DNA of 64,000 nt from Nodosilinea sp. E11 (GTDB lineage Bacteria; Cyanobacteriota; Cyanobacteriia; Phormidesmidales; Phormidesmidaceae), in contig NZ_CP136520.1 in the NCBI RefSeq assembly GCF_032813545.1, positions 3,280,001 to 3,344,000 on the forward strand, read 5' to 3'. This document shows positions 44,915-54,618 of this stretch, piece by piece. Each line of letters begins with the position of its first letter. Within the stretch, counting starts at the first letter, position 1. The translations under genes and the position numbers were made by a program. Under the pieces are notes generated by a model, which did not search any database, was not told where the DNA came from, and saw only the letters and a program-made list of their open reading frames with translations.

Positions 44915-45238
44915 TCAGTCCGATGGATCAGGCGGGTGAAACCGAGGATGGAGGCGATCGCGCACCCATTCTCCCTGCCCCAAATGTTGCTCCACAATTC
45001 GCGGTACATCCTCAGCGGTGACTCGGCAGTACCAGGTATTGCCGGGCATGATCTTAACCGTAGGCCCAGCGCTGCATTGGCCCATGCAGTCGCTCTCGGC
45101 GATTAAAATGGTAGGGCCTTGGTGTTCTCTGAAGGTTGCTAGCACCGCTGCCGAACCGCCGCGATCGCACGACCGATGTCGACAGACCTGCACCAGCCAG
45201 CGACTGGGGCGACTAGGTAAAGAGGAAGACATGGTCAT
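44915..45238 (-). CDS. Thioredoxin-like [2Fe-2S] ferredoxin domain protein
   Basis: 107 residues from the ATG at 45238 (another at 45232). The domain has the CRHRSCDRGGSAAVL, SDCMGQCSAGPTVKI pattern of thioredoxin-like [2Fe-2S] ferredoxins, with Cys residues in the first and second blocks. Related proteins occur in cyanobacteria as (2Fe-2S) ferredoxin domain-containing proteins. The redox partner is unknown. The open frame runs to 45559, but that part overlaps another gene's coding strand and is not credible. Confidence 0.83.
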   Translation of the reverse strand: MTMSSSLPSRPSRWLVQVCRHRSCDRGGSAAVLATFREHQGPTILIAESDCMGQCSAGPTVKIMPGNTWYCRVTAEDVPRIVEQHLGQGEWVRDRLHPRFHPPDPSD

Positions 45239-45333
45239 GGGGCCTTGGAGGGCGAACTGACTACTCCCAGCCTGCCACAGATCGTCCCCAAACTGTCTAC
45301 AGACCGTTGTAGCGGTGGCTGAGTCGGAGGGTG

Positions 45334-45390
45334 ATACCAAATCCGAGTCACACAACCCCGATACCCAACCGGTTAACCTGTACGGGGCCA
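45334..45390 (-). repeat. MITE-like repeat, partial copy E
   Basis: A minus-strand half copy. It starts ATACCAAATCCGAGTCAC and shares the ACCCCGATACCCAACCGG block with the reverse complement of copy C. It overlaps the upstream part of an open frame and explains why the N-terminal extension of the next gene is not credible. Confidence 0.6.
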
Positions 45391-45413
45391 ACCCAAGGGC
45401 ACAAGTTGAGGTG

Positions 45414-45665
45414 ATGATGACGCGATTTTTGCAGGTTTTTCTGACGACGCTGCTCATGCTGGTGCTGTTGTTTGTAGCTCTGCCGGCCCTGCTGACGCTC
45501 ATGGATGTCGATTCGTTTCGCATTGGTGATGGAGTGTTACTCGTTTTAGATTGGCGCAATCACCCCAATGGCAACAGAATTATGTTTGGTGTTTTGCCGT
45601 TGGGCCTGGGGGCCACAGTGGTTGCCCTGATCGACCAGTGGGTAGGCGATCGCGATCGGCTCTAA
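45414..45665 (+). CDS. Small two-helix membrane protein
   Basis: 83 residues from the ATG at 45414 (45417 is equally possible, with TGAGG at 45407-45411). Two membrane helices lie at about 5-28 and 60-76, joined by a polar loop with DWRNHPNGNR. No motif gives a function. The open frame begins at 45315, but that part is a dispersed repeat. It converges with the gene ending at 45679. Confidence 0.6.
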   Translation: MMTRFLQVFLTTLLMLVLLFVALPALLTLMDVDSFRIGDGVLLVLDWRNHPNGNRIMFGVLPLGLGATVVALIDQWVGDRDRL

Positions 45666-45678
45666 ATTGGGGCCAGGG

Positions 45679-45996
45679 CTAGACGTTGGTGTTGGCCTGT
45701 GGTCTACAGGTAGCCAGCAGTTCCTCGACCCAAAATGCATCAATGGCCAAGCGCAGACGTTGTTGTTGTTGTTGCAGGTGCTGCTGGCAAAGGCAGGGCT
45801 GTAATCGCTCTACCAGCCCATCGGCTTCGTCGATTAGCAAACTGAGCAAGGGTTCGGCCTTCGCCTGCTGTAAAATTTCGCCCATGCGCTCTGCGGCAGC
45901 CTGGTCGAGGGTGGGGCGCAAGGCCAGTTGGCAATAGTCATACACCGTAGACCGGTAAGCGAGGGCGATACTGAGCCATTCGTCACAGGGTGGCAT
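45679..45996 (-). CDS. Helical protein sharing a domain with the 21730 gene product
   Basis: 105 residues, no signal peptide. STVYDYCQLALRPTL, ERMGEILQQA, LLIDEADG and QQQQRLRLAID match the first domain of the protein at 21730-22269 over about 80 residues, in the same order. This member lacks the peptidoglycan-binding-like domain. The ATG at 45996 has AGGAGA six bases upstream, better than a TTG at 46026. The function is unknown. Confidence 0.65.
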   Translation of the reverse strand: MPPCDEWLSIALAYRSTVYDYCQLALRPTLDQAAAERMGEILQQAKAEPLLSLLIDEADGLVERLQPCLCQQHLQQQQQRLRLAIDAFWVEELLATCRPQANTNV

Positions 45997-46237
45997 AGGG
46001 TCTCCTAGGACTGTCGATTGGGCCAAGCGCTGGCCTCGCCGAAAACACTCGACCCCAACAACACGGTAACCGGCTACCCCAGGGGCAACCGGTACAGCGC
46101 AGAACTCCGTCTTGGATCTTGAGTCAGAGTCGGTCTCTTTGAGGATTAGTGTAGGCAGTAGCGCTGCCGTGACTCAGCTATTCGTGAAGTTTAGACCTCG
46201 ATCGCGATCGCTCTTTAAAGCAAGTGCAAAGCTCCAC

Positions 46238-46933
46238 CTAGGCTGCGACCAGAGCTTGCACCAGGCTTTGAAACAGCGGCAGCCCGTCAACGCTGCCCAG
46301 CACCGCATCAGCGGCCCGCTCGGGGTGGGGCATCAGGCCCAACACGTTACCCGCCCGGTTGCAGATACCCGCAATGTTGCTGAGAGAACCATTGGGGTTC
46401 GTACTGTCGTTGCACACACCATCGGCGCTGCTGTAGCGAAAAACGATTTGTTGGTTGGCCTCTAGCTCAGCTAAGGTGGCGGCGTCGGCATAATAGCACC
46501 CTTCGCCGTGGGCAATGGGCAGGGTAATCACCTGGCCCGGATCGTAGCCTGAGGTCCATAGCAGGTCGGTGCGCTCGACCTTGAGGGGGACGCGATCGCA
46601 GATAAACCGCATGTCTCGATTGCGTACCAGCGCCCCCGGCAGCAGCCCGACCTCGGTTAAAATTTGGAACCCGTTGCAAATACCCAGTACCGGCTTGCCA
46701 GCGTTGGCATGCTCGACGGTAGCCTGCATGGCTGGAGAAAACCGGGCGATCGCCCCACAGCGCAAGTAGTCACCGTAGCTAAAGCCACCGGGCACCACCA
46801 CCACATCGACATCACCCAGGTCGCTATCTTCGTGCCAAACCATACGGGTGGGCTGTCCCAAAACATCACGGGTGACGTAAGCCACATCGCGATCGCAGTT
46901 GGCTCCGGGGAAGACGATAACGGCAAATTTCAT
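46238..46933 (-). CDS. purQ: Phosphoribosylformylglycinamidine synthase subunit PurQ
   Basis: The glutaminase subunit of FGAM synthase in purine synthesis. 231 residues. It starts [16 protein letters not shown], has the nucleophile in GICNGFQIL, and the catalytic His/Glu in GLMPHPERA. It acts with PurS and the large PurL subunit, which is not in the window. purS lies 127 bp upstream on the same strand, so they form a purS-purQ unit. Confidence 0.96.
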   Translation of the reverse strand: MKFAVIVFPGANCDRDVAYVTRDVLGQPTRMVWHEDSDLGDVDVVVVPGGFSYGDYLRCGAIARFSPAMQATVEHANAGKPVLGICNGFQILTEVGLLPGALVRNRDMRFICDRVPLKVERTDLLWTSGYDPGQVITLPIAHGEGCYYADAATLAELEANQQIVFRYSSADGVCNDSTNPNGSLSNIAGICNRAGNVLGLMPHPERAADAVLGSVDGLPLFQSLVQALVAA

Positions 46934-47060
46934 GGGAGAGTCAGTAAGGGTGAAGAGGCGAAGGCGTGAACGAGGAGGGAAGCGTAGGTGCTCGGACTTG
47001 GTGCGTTGAACCCCGGAAGCTTGACCCCCTCGATTTAGCAGCGGCTATACCTGCGGCTAG

Positions 47061-47324
47061 TTAAGCGGTGGCTAGGGCTTGTAGCTCAAAACGGTAGTTC
47101 TCAATCACGGGGTTTGCCAAAAGCTGATCGCACATGCGATCGAGTTGTTGGCTAGCGGCAGCTTCATCGTCAGCTTCCAGCGTGAGCTCAATGTATTTGC
47201 CAATCCGAATTGGGCCGACGTTGTTATAGCCCATGTGGGCCAAGCCAGCTTGCACCGCCGTTCCAGCTGGGTCGAGCACCGAAGGGCGTAGAGTGACGTA
47301 GATGCGAGCGCTGTAATGGGGCAC
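47061..47324 (-). CDS. purS: Phosphoribosylformylglycinamidine synthase subunit PurS
   Basis: 87 residues, the usual size. The GTG start has GGAG five bases upstream. RIYVTLRPSVLDPAGTAVQAGL and IGKYIELTLEADDEA (cited by position about 7-27 and 41-55) are family features. PurS bridges PurQ and PurL in the FGAM synthase complex. The gene heads the purS-purQ unit and is divergent from a Fur-family gene, 103 bp away. Confidence 0.94.
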   Translation of the reverse strand: MPHYSARIYVTLRPSVLDPAGTAVQAGLAHMGYNNVGPIRIGKYIELTLEADDEAAASQQLDRMCDQLLANPVIENYRFELQALATA

Positions 47325-47384
47325 GACAAACTCCGGTGGTGGCTGAAAAAGCCATACATAATAGTTGGCATTATCATCCTACCG

Positions 47385-47400
47385 TATCAACCGGTTGATA
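47385..47400. promoter_or_regulatory. Perfect 16-bp palindrome in the purS/Fur-family promoter region
   Basis: TATCAACCGGTTGATA lies in the short region between the divergent purS and Fur-family genes, 28 bp upstream of the latter's ATG. Its position and symmetry suggest an operator, perhaps for self-regulation by the Fur-family protein. That is inference, and it does not closely match a Fur box I can recall. Confidence 0.45.
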
Positions 47401-47427
47401 AAATTGAGACAGTACAAGTGAGCCAGC

Positions 47428-47832
47428 ATGGTACGACGCACCCGCAGCCAAGAGAAAGTTTTGACGGTCTTAAAGCGGTTGAGCAAGCCGATTTCGGCTC
47501 AAGATCTCTACGTGGAAATGCGGCAAGACGGCAACACCATGGGGCTAGCCACAGTTTACCGCTCGTTAGATGCCCTCAAACTAGAGGGGGCGGTGCAGAT
47601 GCGGACTCTGCCATCGGGCGAAGCACTCTACAGTCTGCCCCAAGAAGACCGTCATCATCTCACCTGTCTCCAGTGCGGCATCACCATCGCCATTGATGAG
47701 TGCCCTGTGCATAGCCTAGAGAAAGATCTCCACCAAGCCCACCAGTTCAAAATTTTCTACCACACCCTTGAGTTCTTTGGCCTTTGCCCTCGGTGCCAAA
47801 CTGAGATGCCATTGGATCCGGTGCAAGCCTAA
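47428..47832 (+). CDS. Fur family transcriptional regulator
   Basis: 134 residues. A winged-helix DNA-binding domain (SAQDLYVEM, LATVYRSLDAL) is followed by a metal-sensing and dimerisation domain with HHLTCLQCG and a C-terminal GLCPRCQ. The two Cys-x2-Cys pairs form a structural zinc site. Cyanobacteria usually have Fur, Zur and PerR; which this is cannot be decided by eye. The N-terminus is a little short for Fur. It lies divergent from purS with a palindrome between. Confidence 0.88.
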   Translation: MVRRTRSQEKVLTVLKRLSKPISAQDLYVEMRQDGNTMGLATVYRSLDALKLEGAVQMRTLPSGEALYSLPQEDRHHLTCLQCGITIAIDECPVHSLEKDLHQAHQFKIFYHTLEFFGLCPRCQTEMPLDPVQA

Positions 47833-48438
47833 AGCTAAAGTATGGGCCACTTCCCGAATGATTCACGAGAGCCGATATTGTCGCTACCCAATAATCCTTG
47901 ACCAAGCTGATTGTGACAGGCTCTAAACGTAAAGGGGGCATGTGTCAGGTGTCAGGTCTGCCATGAACCTGACACCTTGAACCTTGAACCCACTAACCTG
48001 TCACCTTTTGCTTGGCAGAGGACTAGTTGGCCTGGGCTTTAGCTGGGAGTCGCCAGTCCAAGCAGCCTTATGACTTTTAGTTGGGCATCTCTTTCTTTCG
48101 AAAGAAGACCCTAGCGTCGATCAGCGGAAAGATGACATTAAGACAGTTAGTTTGATGGCTCCTGTTTTTGTGAGGAGAACATTCAATCTTTGGGGCGATA
48201 ACGACTGGGGAAAATCGATCGCCAATCTTCTGCTTGTGGGCTATGCCTACAAATTCCTTTCGCTCAGATTGAGGAAAGCATAGAGTGATTCTTTTGTCAG
48301 GTGGGGTAGTGCTTGGGCCTACGCCGTGATGATTTTTGCTGGCCAGAAAATAGCTATGGCTAAATCAAAGATTAATGAGGACTTATACCAAATCCTAAAT
48401 AAAGTCATTTAGCACCGATACAATAGCCACAAACCCCT
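47833..48438. other. Gene-poor region
   Basis: 606 bp with no supportable gene. It contains short direct repeats of GTGTCAGG and CTTGAACC (about 47940-48000) and one ATACCAAATCC repeat end at 48385-48395. Its base composition is lower in GC than the rest of the window. The promoter of the 48439 gene must lie in its last part. Confidence 0.5.
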
Positions 48439-48831
48439 ATGGAAAGCCAAATATTTCTACCGCCAGATTTGCCTCGCCATCGTGCTGATATTAACCAGCC
48501 CACCTCTCAAACTTTGTTTTGGACAGAAATTGATGCGGCTGAAGCACCAGTAGTTGAAGACTATCGATCTCCCAGCAGCTTTCTGGATGGTCTGGTTTTA
48601 GTGGGTTGGGGCTTTTCATTCAGTATTTTGATTGTTTTAGCTGTACGAAAAATTGTATTTTTTAAACTAAATGCTCGCGAGGTTAAGTCTCCCGATCGCA
48701 GTCAAACTACCCCTTGCTCTCAATGCCGCTATTTCAGCAAGAATCCCTATATAAAATGTGCCGTCAATCCTTTAGTTGTGCAAAAAATAGAGGCTAACGA
48801 TTGTTCTGACTTTTACGCCAATGATTGCTAG
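48439..48831 (+). CDS. Single-helix membrane protein with Cys-rich cytoplasmic tail
   Basis: 130 residues: a polar head, one membrane helix (about 50-67), then a basic linker and a Cys cluster (CSQCRYFSKNPYIKC, then NDCSDFYANDC). The spaced Cys residues suggest a small metal- or Fe-S-binding module. Its codon use is more AT-rich than that of its neighbours, hinting at a different origin. No family name is known to me. The start ATG at 48439 lacks a strong ribosome binding site. Confidence 0.6.
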   Translation: MESQIFLPPDLPRHRADINQPTSQTLFWTEIDAAEAPVVEDYRSPSSFLDGLVLVGWGFSFSILIVLAVRKIVFFKLNAREVKSPDRSQTTPCSQCRYFSKNPYIKCAVNPLVVQKIEANDCSDFYANDC

Positions 48832-49517
48832 GGGTTAGAGTATTGTCTTAGATCAGGATTTCTTAGGCTGAAGAGTTTGGCCCTATGCCCAGTAAGGCTC
48901 CATCGGCAATAGAGAGCTAGGCTTGTTTAGAGGATAAACCTTTGCAGATAGATGAGTGAAATGCAGTGAAACTCATCTTCAAGCCAGGTTCGGTTTGCGT
49001 CGTAGATGCTGCCCCCTGGTCGATTCTTTTGGCCTAACGATGAATCCTCCATCGCCGCCGGATGGTCTGCTGAGTGCATGCGATCGCACCGGCTAGAGAT
49101 GCCGCCGCTTGCAAGTGAAACATTCGGCTAAGGGGCACATTATAGCCAAACTAAGAACACATCTAAACGCGACTATTTGTTGGCTTGGATCAGGGTTTTA
49201 TGGCGCAAGAAAGACTAAGTCAGTCTAAATATTTGGATCCAAAAACTGATAGTTTGATCTGAGAAAACTGTCTGATATCGCTAAACGCTAAGACAAGCGG
49301 TTCGGGTGTTAGTTAGACCTAGGGTTTGGGGTAAAATCAGCCTCGGGTAAGAGGCGTACTCGCAGTTTGGTGCGCGGCTTACCGCTGCCATAGCCCTGGA
49401 GGCTGCTAGCTCACTCTGCTTGTTAATCCCCCCGCCGAGAAATTATCAAGTTGCGGTAGCGGGCAAGACTTGCAGTCTTTTATTGATGTGTTTTGCGCGA
49501 TCGCACCCTAGATCTTC
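48832..49517. other. Gene-poor region upstream of the L,D-transpeptidase gene
   Basis: 686 bp with no supportable protein gene. The last 180 bases contain several local hairpins (GCCTC...GAGGC at 49352-49367 is one) and could form a structured 5' leader or small RNA. No known RNA family was recognised. Confidence 0.4.
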
Positions 49518-50162
49518 ATGCTAAACCGCTTATTTGGTCTGTCGGGGCTTGCCCTAGCCCTGAGCTTGATTGTGCCTGCTGCTCAACAGGCCCGTTCTAG
49601 ATCCTTGCCTGAGGCAATGTTCTCTTTCCCTGAAACCAATTTGGTAAGCGACTTTGCTGCCCTAACGCCTGAATCTGTGCTCCTGTCACCCATTCCTGAG
49701 CCTGCTCAAGCATGGGTCAACCCAAGCGTTGCTGATACAGCTTTGGCTATGGCCCCTCCGCCCCAAACTGAGGAGGTGCGTTTAGAGATCCACCTGGGAC
49801 AGCGAGAAGTCTGGGTCTACCAAGGCACAACTATCACGAAGCGTTATCCCATTGGTATTGGGCGGGCGGGTTGGGAAACCCCTACGGGCACCTTTCAAGT
49901 ACGCCAAATGCGCGAAAACCCCACCTGGATCAGTCCCTTTACCAATGAGCGTATCCCTAGCGGCGATGCCCGCAATCCTTTAGGTACAAGGTGGATTGGC
50001 TTCTGGACAGACGGCAACAATTGGATTGGATTTCACGGCACTCGCAATCCATCGACAGTGGGGAGAAACGCATCCCACGGCTGCATCCACATGCACAGCA
50101 CCGATTTGGAGGATCTGTATCGCCAGGTCAAGCTGGGTACCTCAGTCACTGTAGTGCAATAG
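49518..50162 (+). CDS. L,D-transpeptidase (YkuD family), exported
   Basis: 214 residues with a signal peptide (about 1-26). The mature part has a linker and then a YkuD domain with YPIGIGRAGWETPTGTF, FHGTRNP and the catalytic SHGCIHMHS, where Cys is the nucleophile and the preceding His the base. Such enzymes make 3-3 cross-links in peptidoglycan or attach proteins to it. It stands alone in a palindrome-rich region. An upstream leader of unclear structure may affect its expression. Confidence 0.9.
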   Translation: MLNRLFGLSGLALALSLIVPAAQQARSRSLPEAMFSFPETNLVSDFAALTPESVLLSPIPEPAQAWVNPSVADTALAMAPPPQTEEVRLEIHLGQREVWVYQGTTITKRYPIGIGRAGWETPTGTFQVRQMRENPTWISPFTNERIPSGDARNPLGTRWIGFWTDGNNWIGFHGTRNPSTVGRNASHGCIHMHSTDLEDLYRQVKLGTSVTVVQ

Positions 50163-50300
50163 CCAACGGACTGAGCAACTGCCAAAACCAGTGAAAGGCC
50201 TGTCTGTTGTTATCTGTCCCCTGTAGAGCCTGCCCCGCCAAGACGTGGGGCAGGAATCCACTAGCCCGTAATTACTCTCGAATGGTTTTCCGTGGAACCA

Positions 50301-50327
50301 GGTTTGCCAAATCGGATTTGGCAAACC
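50301..50327. repeat. Perfect inverted repeat after the transpeptidase gene
   Basis: GGTTTGCCAAATC (50301-50313) and GATTTGGCAAACC (50315-50327) form 13-bp arms around one base. It resembles the ends of the MITE-like family (CCAAATC) but is a separate palindrome. It may act as a terminator. Confidence 0.6.
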
Positions 50328-50347
50328 CGGTCATAGTCAGAAACACC

Positions 50348-50375
50348 GTAGGGGCGTAGCATGCTATGCCCCTAC
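50348..50375. repeat. GTAGGGGCATTGC-type palindrome, second copy
   Basis: GTAGGGGCGTAGC and GCTATGCCCCTAC form a 28-base palindrome with one mismatch, closely similar to 33702-33729 and 59089-59117. It lies between the transpeptidase gene and the Gln-rich protein gene. Confidence 0.65.
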
Positions 50376-50517
50376 AAAACGGGGGTATTCATTTGGGATT
50401 CAGGATGATAGAAACAATGCCAGACTATTGATAGATAAGTCTATGAAGCAGCCTCTTTAAGCTTTTGATAAGTGCTCGAAATTGAGTCAGATTGAAAACG
50501 TTTTAAGAGGCAATTTT

Positions 50518-51189
50518 ATGAATACGAAGAGTCAAAATCGTCTTATTCTTGCGCTAGCTGGTCTGGCTGGTGCAGTAGTGACCGGTGTCCTGGTTGGCAT
50601 GCCCAGTGTGACTGCTCAAGTGGATGGAGCCGGGCAATCGCCTGGTACTACTGGTGCGGGTCAGCAGCAGCAGCCTGGCACCACTGGTGCGGGTCAGCAG
50701 CAACAGCCTGGTACTACTGGCGCAGGCCAACAGCAGCAGCCCGGTACTACTGGCGCAGGCCAACAGCAGCAGCCCGGCACCACTGGCGCAGGCCAACAGC
50801 AACAACCTGGTACTACTGGTGCAGGCCAACAGCAACAGCCTGGTACTACCGGCGCAGGTCAACAGCAGCCCGGCGCGATCCAACAGCAGCAGCCTGGCAC
50901 GGTTCAGCAACAGCAGCCCGGCACGATCCAACAGCAGCAACCTGGCACGGTTCAGCAACAGCAGCCCGGCACGATCCAACAGCAGCAACCTGGCACGGTT
51001 CAGCAACAACCTGGCACGGTTCAACAGCAGCAACCCGGCACGATCCAACAGCAGCAACCCGGCACGATCCAACAGCAGCAACCCGGCACGATCCAACAGC
51101 AGCAACCCGGCACGGTTCAGCAGCAACCTGGCACGGTTCAGCAGCAGCAAGATCAGTTTGATGACGATGGTGTGCGTGCTTTGTGGTAA
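50518..51189 (+). CDS. Exported Gln/Pro/Gly-rich tandem-repeat protein
   Basis: 223 residues from the ATG at 50518, which has AGAGG at 50505-50509. A signal peptide (about 7-31, ending VTAQ) is followed by repeats of PGTTGAGQQQQ (about seven) and then PGTIQQQQ or PGTVQQQQ (about fourteen). The tail ends QFDDDGVRALW. The repeats are near-identical in DNA and must vary in number. No enzyme motif is present. It could be a surface, sheath or wall-spanning protein, which is inference from composition. Confidence 0.75.
   Translation: MNTKSQNRLILALAGLAGAVVTGVLVGMPSVTAQVDGAGQSPGTTGAGQQQQPGTTGAGQQQQPGTTGAGQQQQPGTTGAGQQQQPGTTGAGQQQQPGTTGAGQQQQPGTTGAGQQQPGAIQQQQPGTVQQQQPGTIQQQQPGTVQQQQPGTIQQQQPGTVQQQPGTVQQQQPGTIQQQQPGTIQQQQPGTIQQQQPGTVQQQPGTVQQQQDQFDDDGVRALW
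50648..51148 (+). repeat. Coding tandem repeats, 33-bp then 24-bp units
   Basis: The first array has units of about 33 bp coding PGTTGAGQQQQ, and the second has units of 24 bp (some 21 bp, one Gln codon less) coding PGTIQQQQ/PGTVQQQQ. Unit-to-unit differences are mostly synonymous (CAA/CAG, GGT/GGC), showing expansion followed by drift. Confidence 0.85.
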
Positions 51190-51287
51190 CCCCAGTGCTG
51201 TCGAGTAGCCTCTCAGCCGAAGGTTTTACTAAACAATACTGTTGAGGCTGCTAGGTGAGCCCGTTATAGGCTGCCTGACGAGGGGTT

Positions 51288-51376
51288 GATACTGAATCCT
51301 GTTTGATTACCCCGGTTCAGCAGAGTGCATGCCGTGCGCCCCTATGGTTTGGCCTTTTGGGAATCGGGGTTATGCC
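51288..51376 (+). repeat. MITE-like repeat, copy D (right end lost)
   Basis: It starts ATACTGAATCCTGTTTG and shares the TACCCCGGTTCAGC and CTATGGTTTGGCC blocks with copy C. The terminal GGATTTGGTAT is missing, so this copy is decayed. Confidence 0.6.
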
Positions 51377-51387
51377 CTTAAAACGAA

Positions 51388-51426
51388 AGATTCCCCTATG
51401 CTCTCGCCGAGAGCATAGGGGAATCT
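51388..51426. terminator. Perfect 18-bp stem hairpin at Gln-rich gene/pntB convergence
   Basis: AGATTCCCCTATGCTCTC pairs perfectly with the complement at 51409-51426 around a GCC loop. It sits between two converging genes, so a bidirectional terminator is likely. No T-run follows. Confidence 0.6.
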
Positions 51427-51529
51427 GTACGAGCGGTTTTACCCGAATGAAAGCCACCTAGAAGCTGGTTGGGGTTAACTTAGCCCGCCTCACAATGACA
51501 GGTATTTCTCCCAAGATCAATAATGCAGG

Positions 51530-52954
<1,425 letters not shown>

Positions 52955-53010
52955 ATCCTTGGAGAATGGGTGGGTGGGCATTTTTGAACGTTGAACTCAA
53001 CGGTCAAAAA

Positions 53011-54618
53011 TTATTTATGAAACATGTTCAGCATGCGCTGCGAGACCATAAAGCCGCCGGCAATGTTGACGGTGCCGAGGAAGAGGGCGATCGCGCCCAA
53101 GATGGTCATGGGTGACGTAATATCGCCGGAGATCTGGAGCATGCCGCCGATGATAATGATGCCGCTGATGGCATTGGTAACGCTCATCAGGGGAGTGTGC
53201 AGGCTGGGCGATACATCCCAGATCACCTTCCAGCCCAAAAAGCTGGCCAGCACAAACACCGTCAGGTGGGTCATAAAGGAAGCCGGTGCCCAGAGACCGA
53301 TGGCAACGCAGACGAGGCCCAATACCACAGGCCAGAGGAGCTGGCTGTACCAAGGCTTGGCGATCGGGGCAGCGGCCACCGGAGCGGTCGACGGGGTACT
53401 GGGAGCCGCCGCCGGAGCCTCTACCTTCGGCGGTGGCCAGGTGACCTGGCCGTTGTGAATCACGGTGGTGGCGCGAATCACCTGGTCTGCCATATCAATG
53501 GAGAAGTTTTCGGCTCCGCCCAGGTCGCTGAGCAGGTGTACCAGGTTGTTGCCGTAAAGCTGGCTGGCTTGGGCGGCCATGCGGCTGGGCAGGTCGGTGA
53601 GGCCGATAATCGTGACACCGTTGTAGTTAATCACCTCACCGGGCTGGGTGACTTCGCAGTTGCCACCCTGTTCGGCGGCCAGATCGACCACCACCGAGCC
53701 GGGTTTCATGCTCTCAACCATTTCGCGGGTAATCAGCAGCGGGGCCGGTTTGCCGGGGATCAGCGCCGTGGTGATGATGATGTCGATCTCTTTGGCTTGC
53801 TGGGCAAACAGCGCCATTTCGGCGGCGATGAAGGCTTGGCTCATCACCTTGGCATAGCCGCCCTCGCCACTGCCGTCTTCTTCAAAGTGAAGTTCGAGAA
53901 ATTCTGCGCCCAGGCTCTGCACTTGCTCTTTGACCACCAGGCGGGTGTCGAAGGCTTTGACGATCGCCCCGAGACTCTTAGCTGCCCCGATCGCCGCCAG
54001 ACCCGCTACGCCCACGCCAATCACCATCACTTTAGCCGGGGGCATTTTGCCCGCAGCAGTGATTTGGCCAGTAAAGCAGCGGCCAAAGTTACTGGCGGCC
54101 TCAATCACCGCTCGGTAGCCGCCAATGTTGGCCATCGAGCTAAGGGCATCGAGCTTTTGGGCGCGGGAGATGCGGGGCACAGCATCCATGGCTAGCACCG
54201 TGCCGCCCTGGTCGGCCAGTTGGCTCAGCAGGTCGGGGTTTTGGGCAGGCCAAATGAAGCTGATCAGGGTTTGCTCGGGCTTGAGCAGGGTGGCTTCGTG
54301 GCGATCGAGGGTGGGGTGGTGCTGGGGCGATCGCACCTTGAGCACCACATCAGCGGCGGCCCACAGACTGGGGGCATCGGCCACAATTGTGCAGCCTGCG
54401 GCTTCGTAGGCACTATCGGTAAAGCTAGCCCCTACCCCGGCCTGGGTTTCGACCAAGACATCAAAGCCAAGCTTTTGTAGCTTTTTGGCTGTATCGGGGG
54501 TGGCGGCGACCCGCTGCTCACCGGCAAAAATTTCTTTAGGAATGCCAACCGTCAACCCTGAGGAGACAGCCTCTGCCGGGTTAGCTACAGGGGTTTCTTG
54601 GGGTGCTGCAATGGTCAT
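53011..54618 (-). CDS. pntA: NAD(P) transhydrogenase subunit alpha, fused form
   Basis: 535 residues. Domain I (about 22-395) binds NAD(H) and has VGIPKEIFAGEQRVAATP, the QIT/RISRAQ region, VMVIGVGVAGLAAIGAAKSLGA and the mobile loop. An Ala/Pro-rich linker (about 396-432) leads to about four membrane helices, ending VSQRMLNMFHK. Many cyanobacteria carry separate pntAA and pntAB genes; here both parts are in one frame, as in E. coli. It heads the pntA-pntB unit. Confidence 0.95.
   Translation of the reverse strand: MTIAAPQETPVANPAEAVSSGLTVGIPKEIFAGEQRVAATPDTAKKLQKLGFDVLVETQAGVGASFTDSAYEAAGCTIVADAPSLWAAADVVLKVRSPQHHPTLDRHEATLLKPEQTLISFIWPAQNPDLLSQLADQGGTVLAMDAVPRISRAQKLDALSSMANIGGYRAVIEAASNFGRCFTGQITAAGKMPPAKVMVIGVGVAGLAAIGAAKSLGAIVKAFDTRLVVKEQVQSLGAEFLELHFEEDGSGEGGYAKVMSQAFIAAEMALFAQQAKEIDIIITTALIPGKPAPLLITREMVESMKPGSVVVDLAAEQGGNCEVTQPGEVINYNGVTIIGLTDLPSRMAAQASQLYGNNLVHLLSDLGGAENFSIDMADQVIRATTVIHNGQVTWPPPKVEAPAAAPSTPSTAPVAAAPIAKPWYSQLLWPVVLGLVCVAIGLWAPASFMTHLTVFVLASFLGWKVIWDVSPSLHTPLMSVTNAISGIIIIGGMLQISGDITSPMTILGAIALFLGTVNIAGGFMVSQRMLNMFHK

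Noticed and set aside
45239-45559. N-terminal extension of the [2Fe-2S] ferredoxin protein
   Set aside because: It is Ser/Thr-rich antisense to the small membrane protein gene and to a MITE copy. The ATG at 45238 starts the family domain.
49330-49460. 6S RNA or tmRNA in the transpeptidase leader
   Set aside because: I looked for the known closing stems and conserved blocks of these RNAs and found none.
50554-51150. 198-codon minus-strand frame opposite the Gln-rich protein
   Set aside because: It is the antisense of the CAG/CAA repeats (Leu-rich) and not an independent gene.
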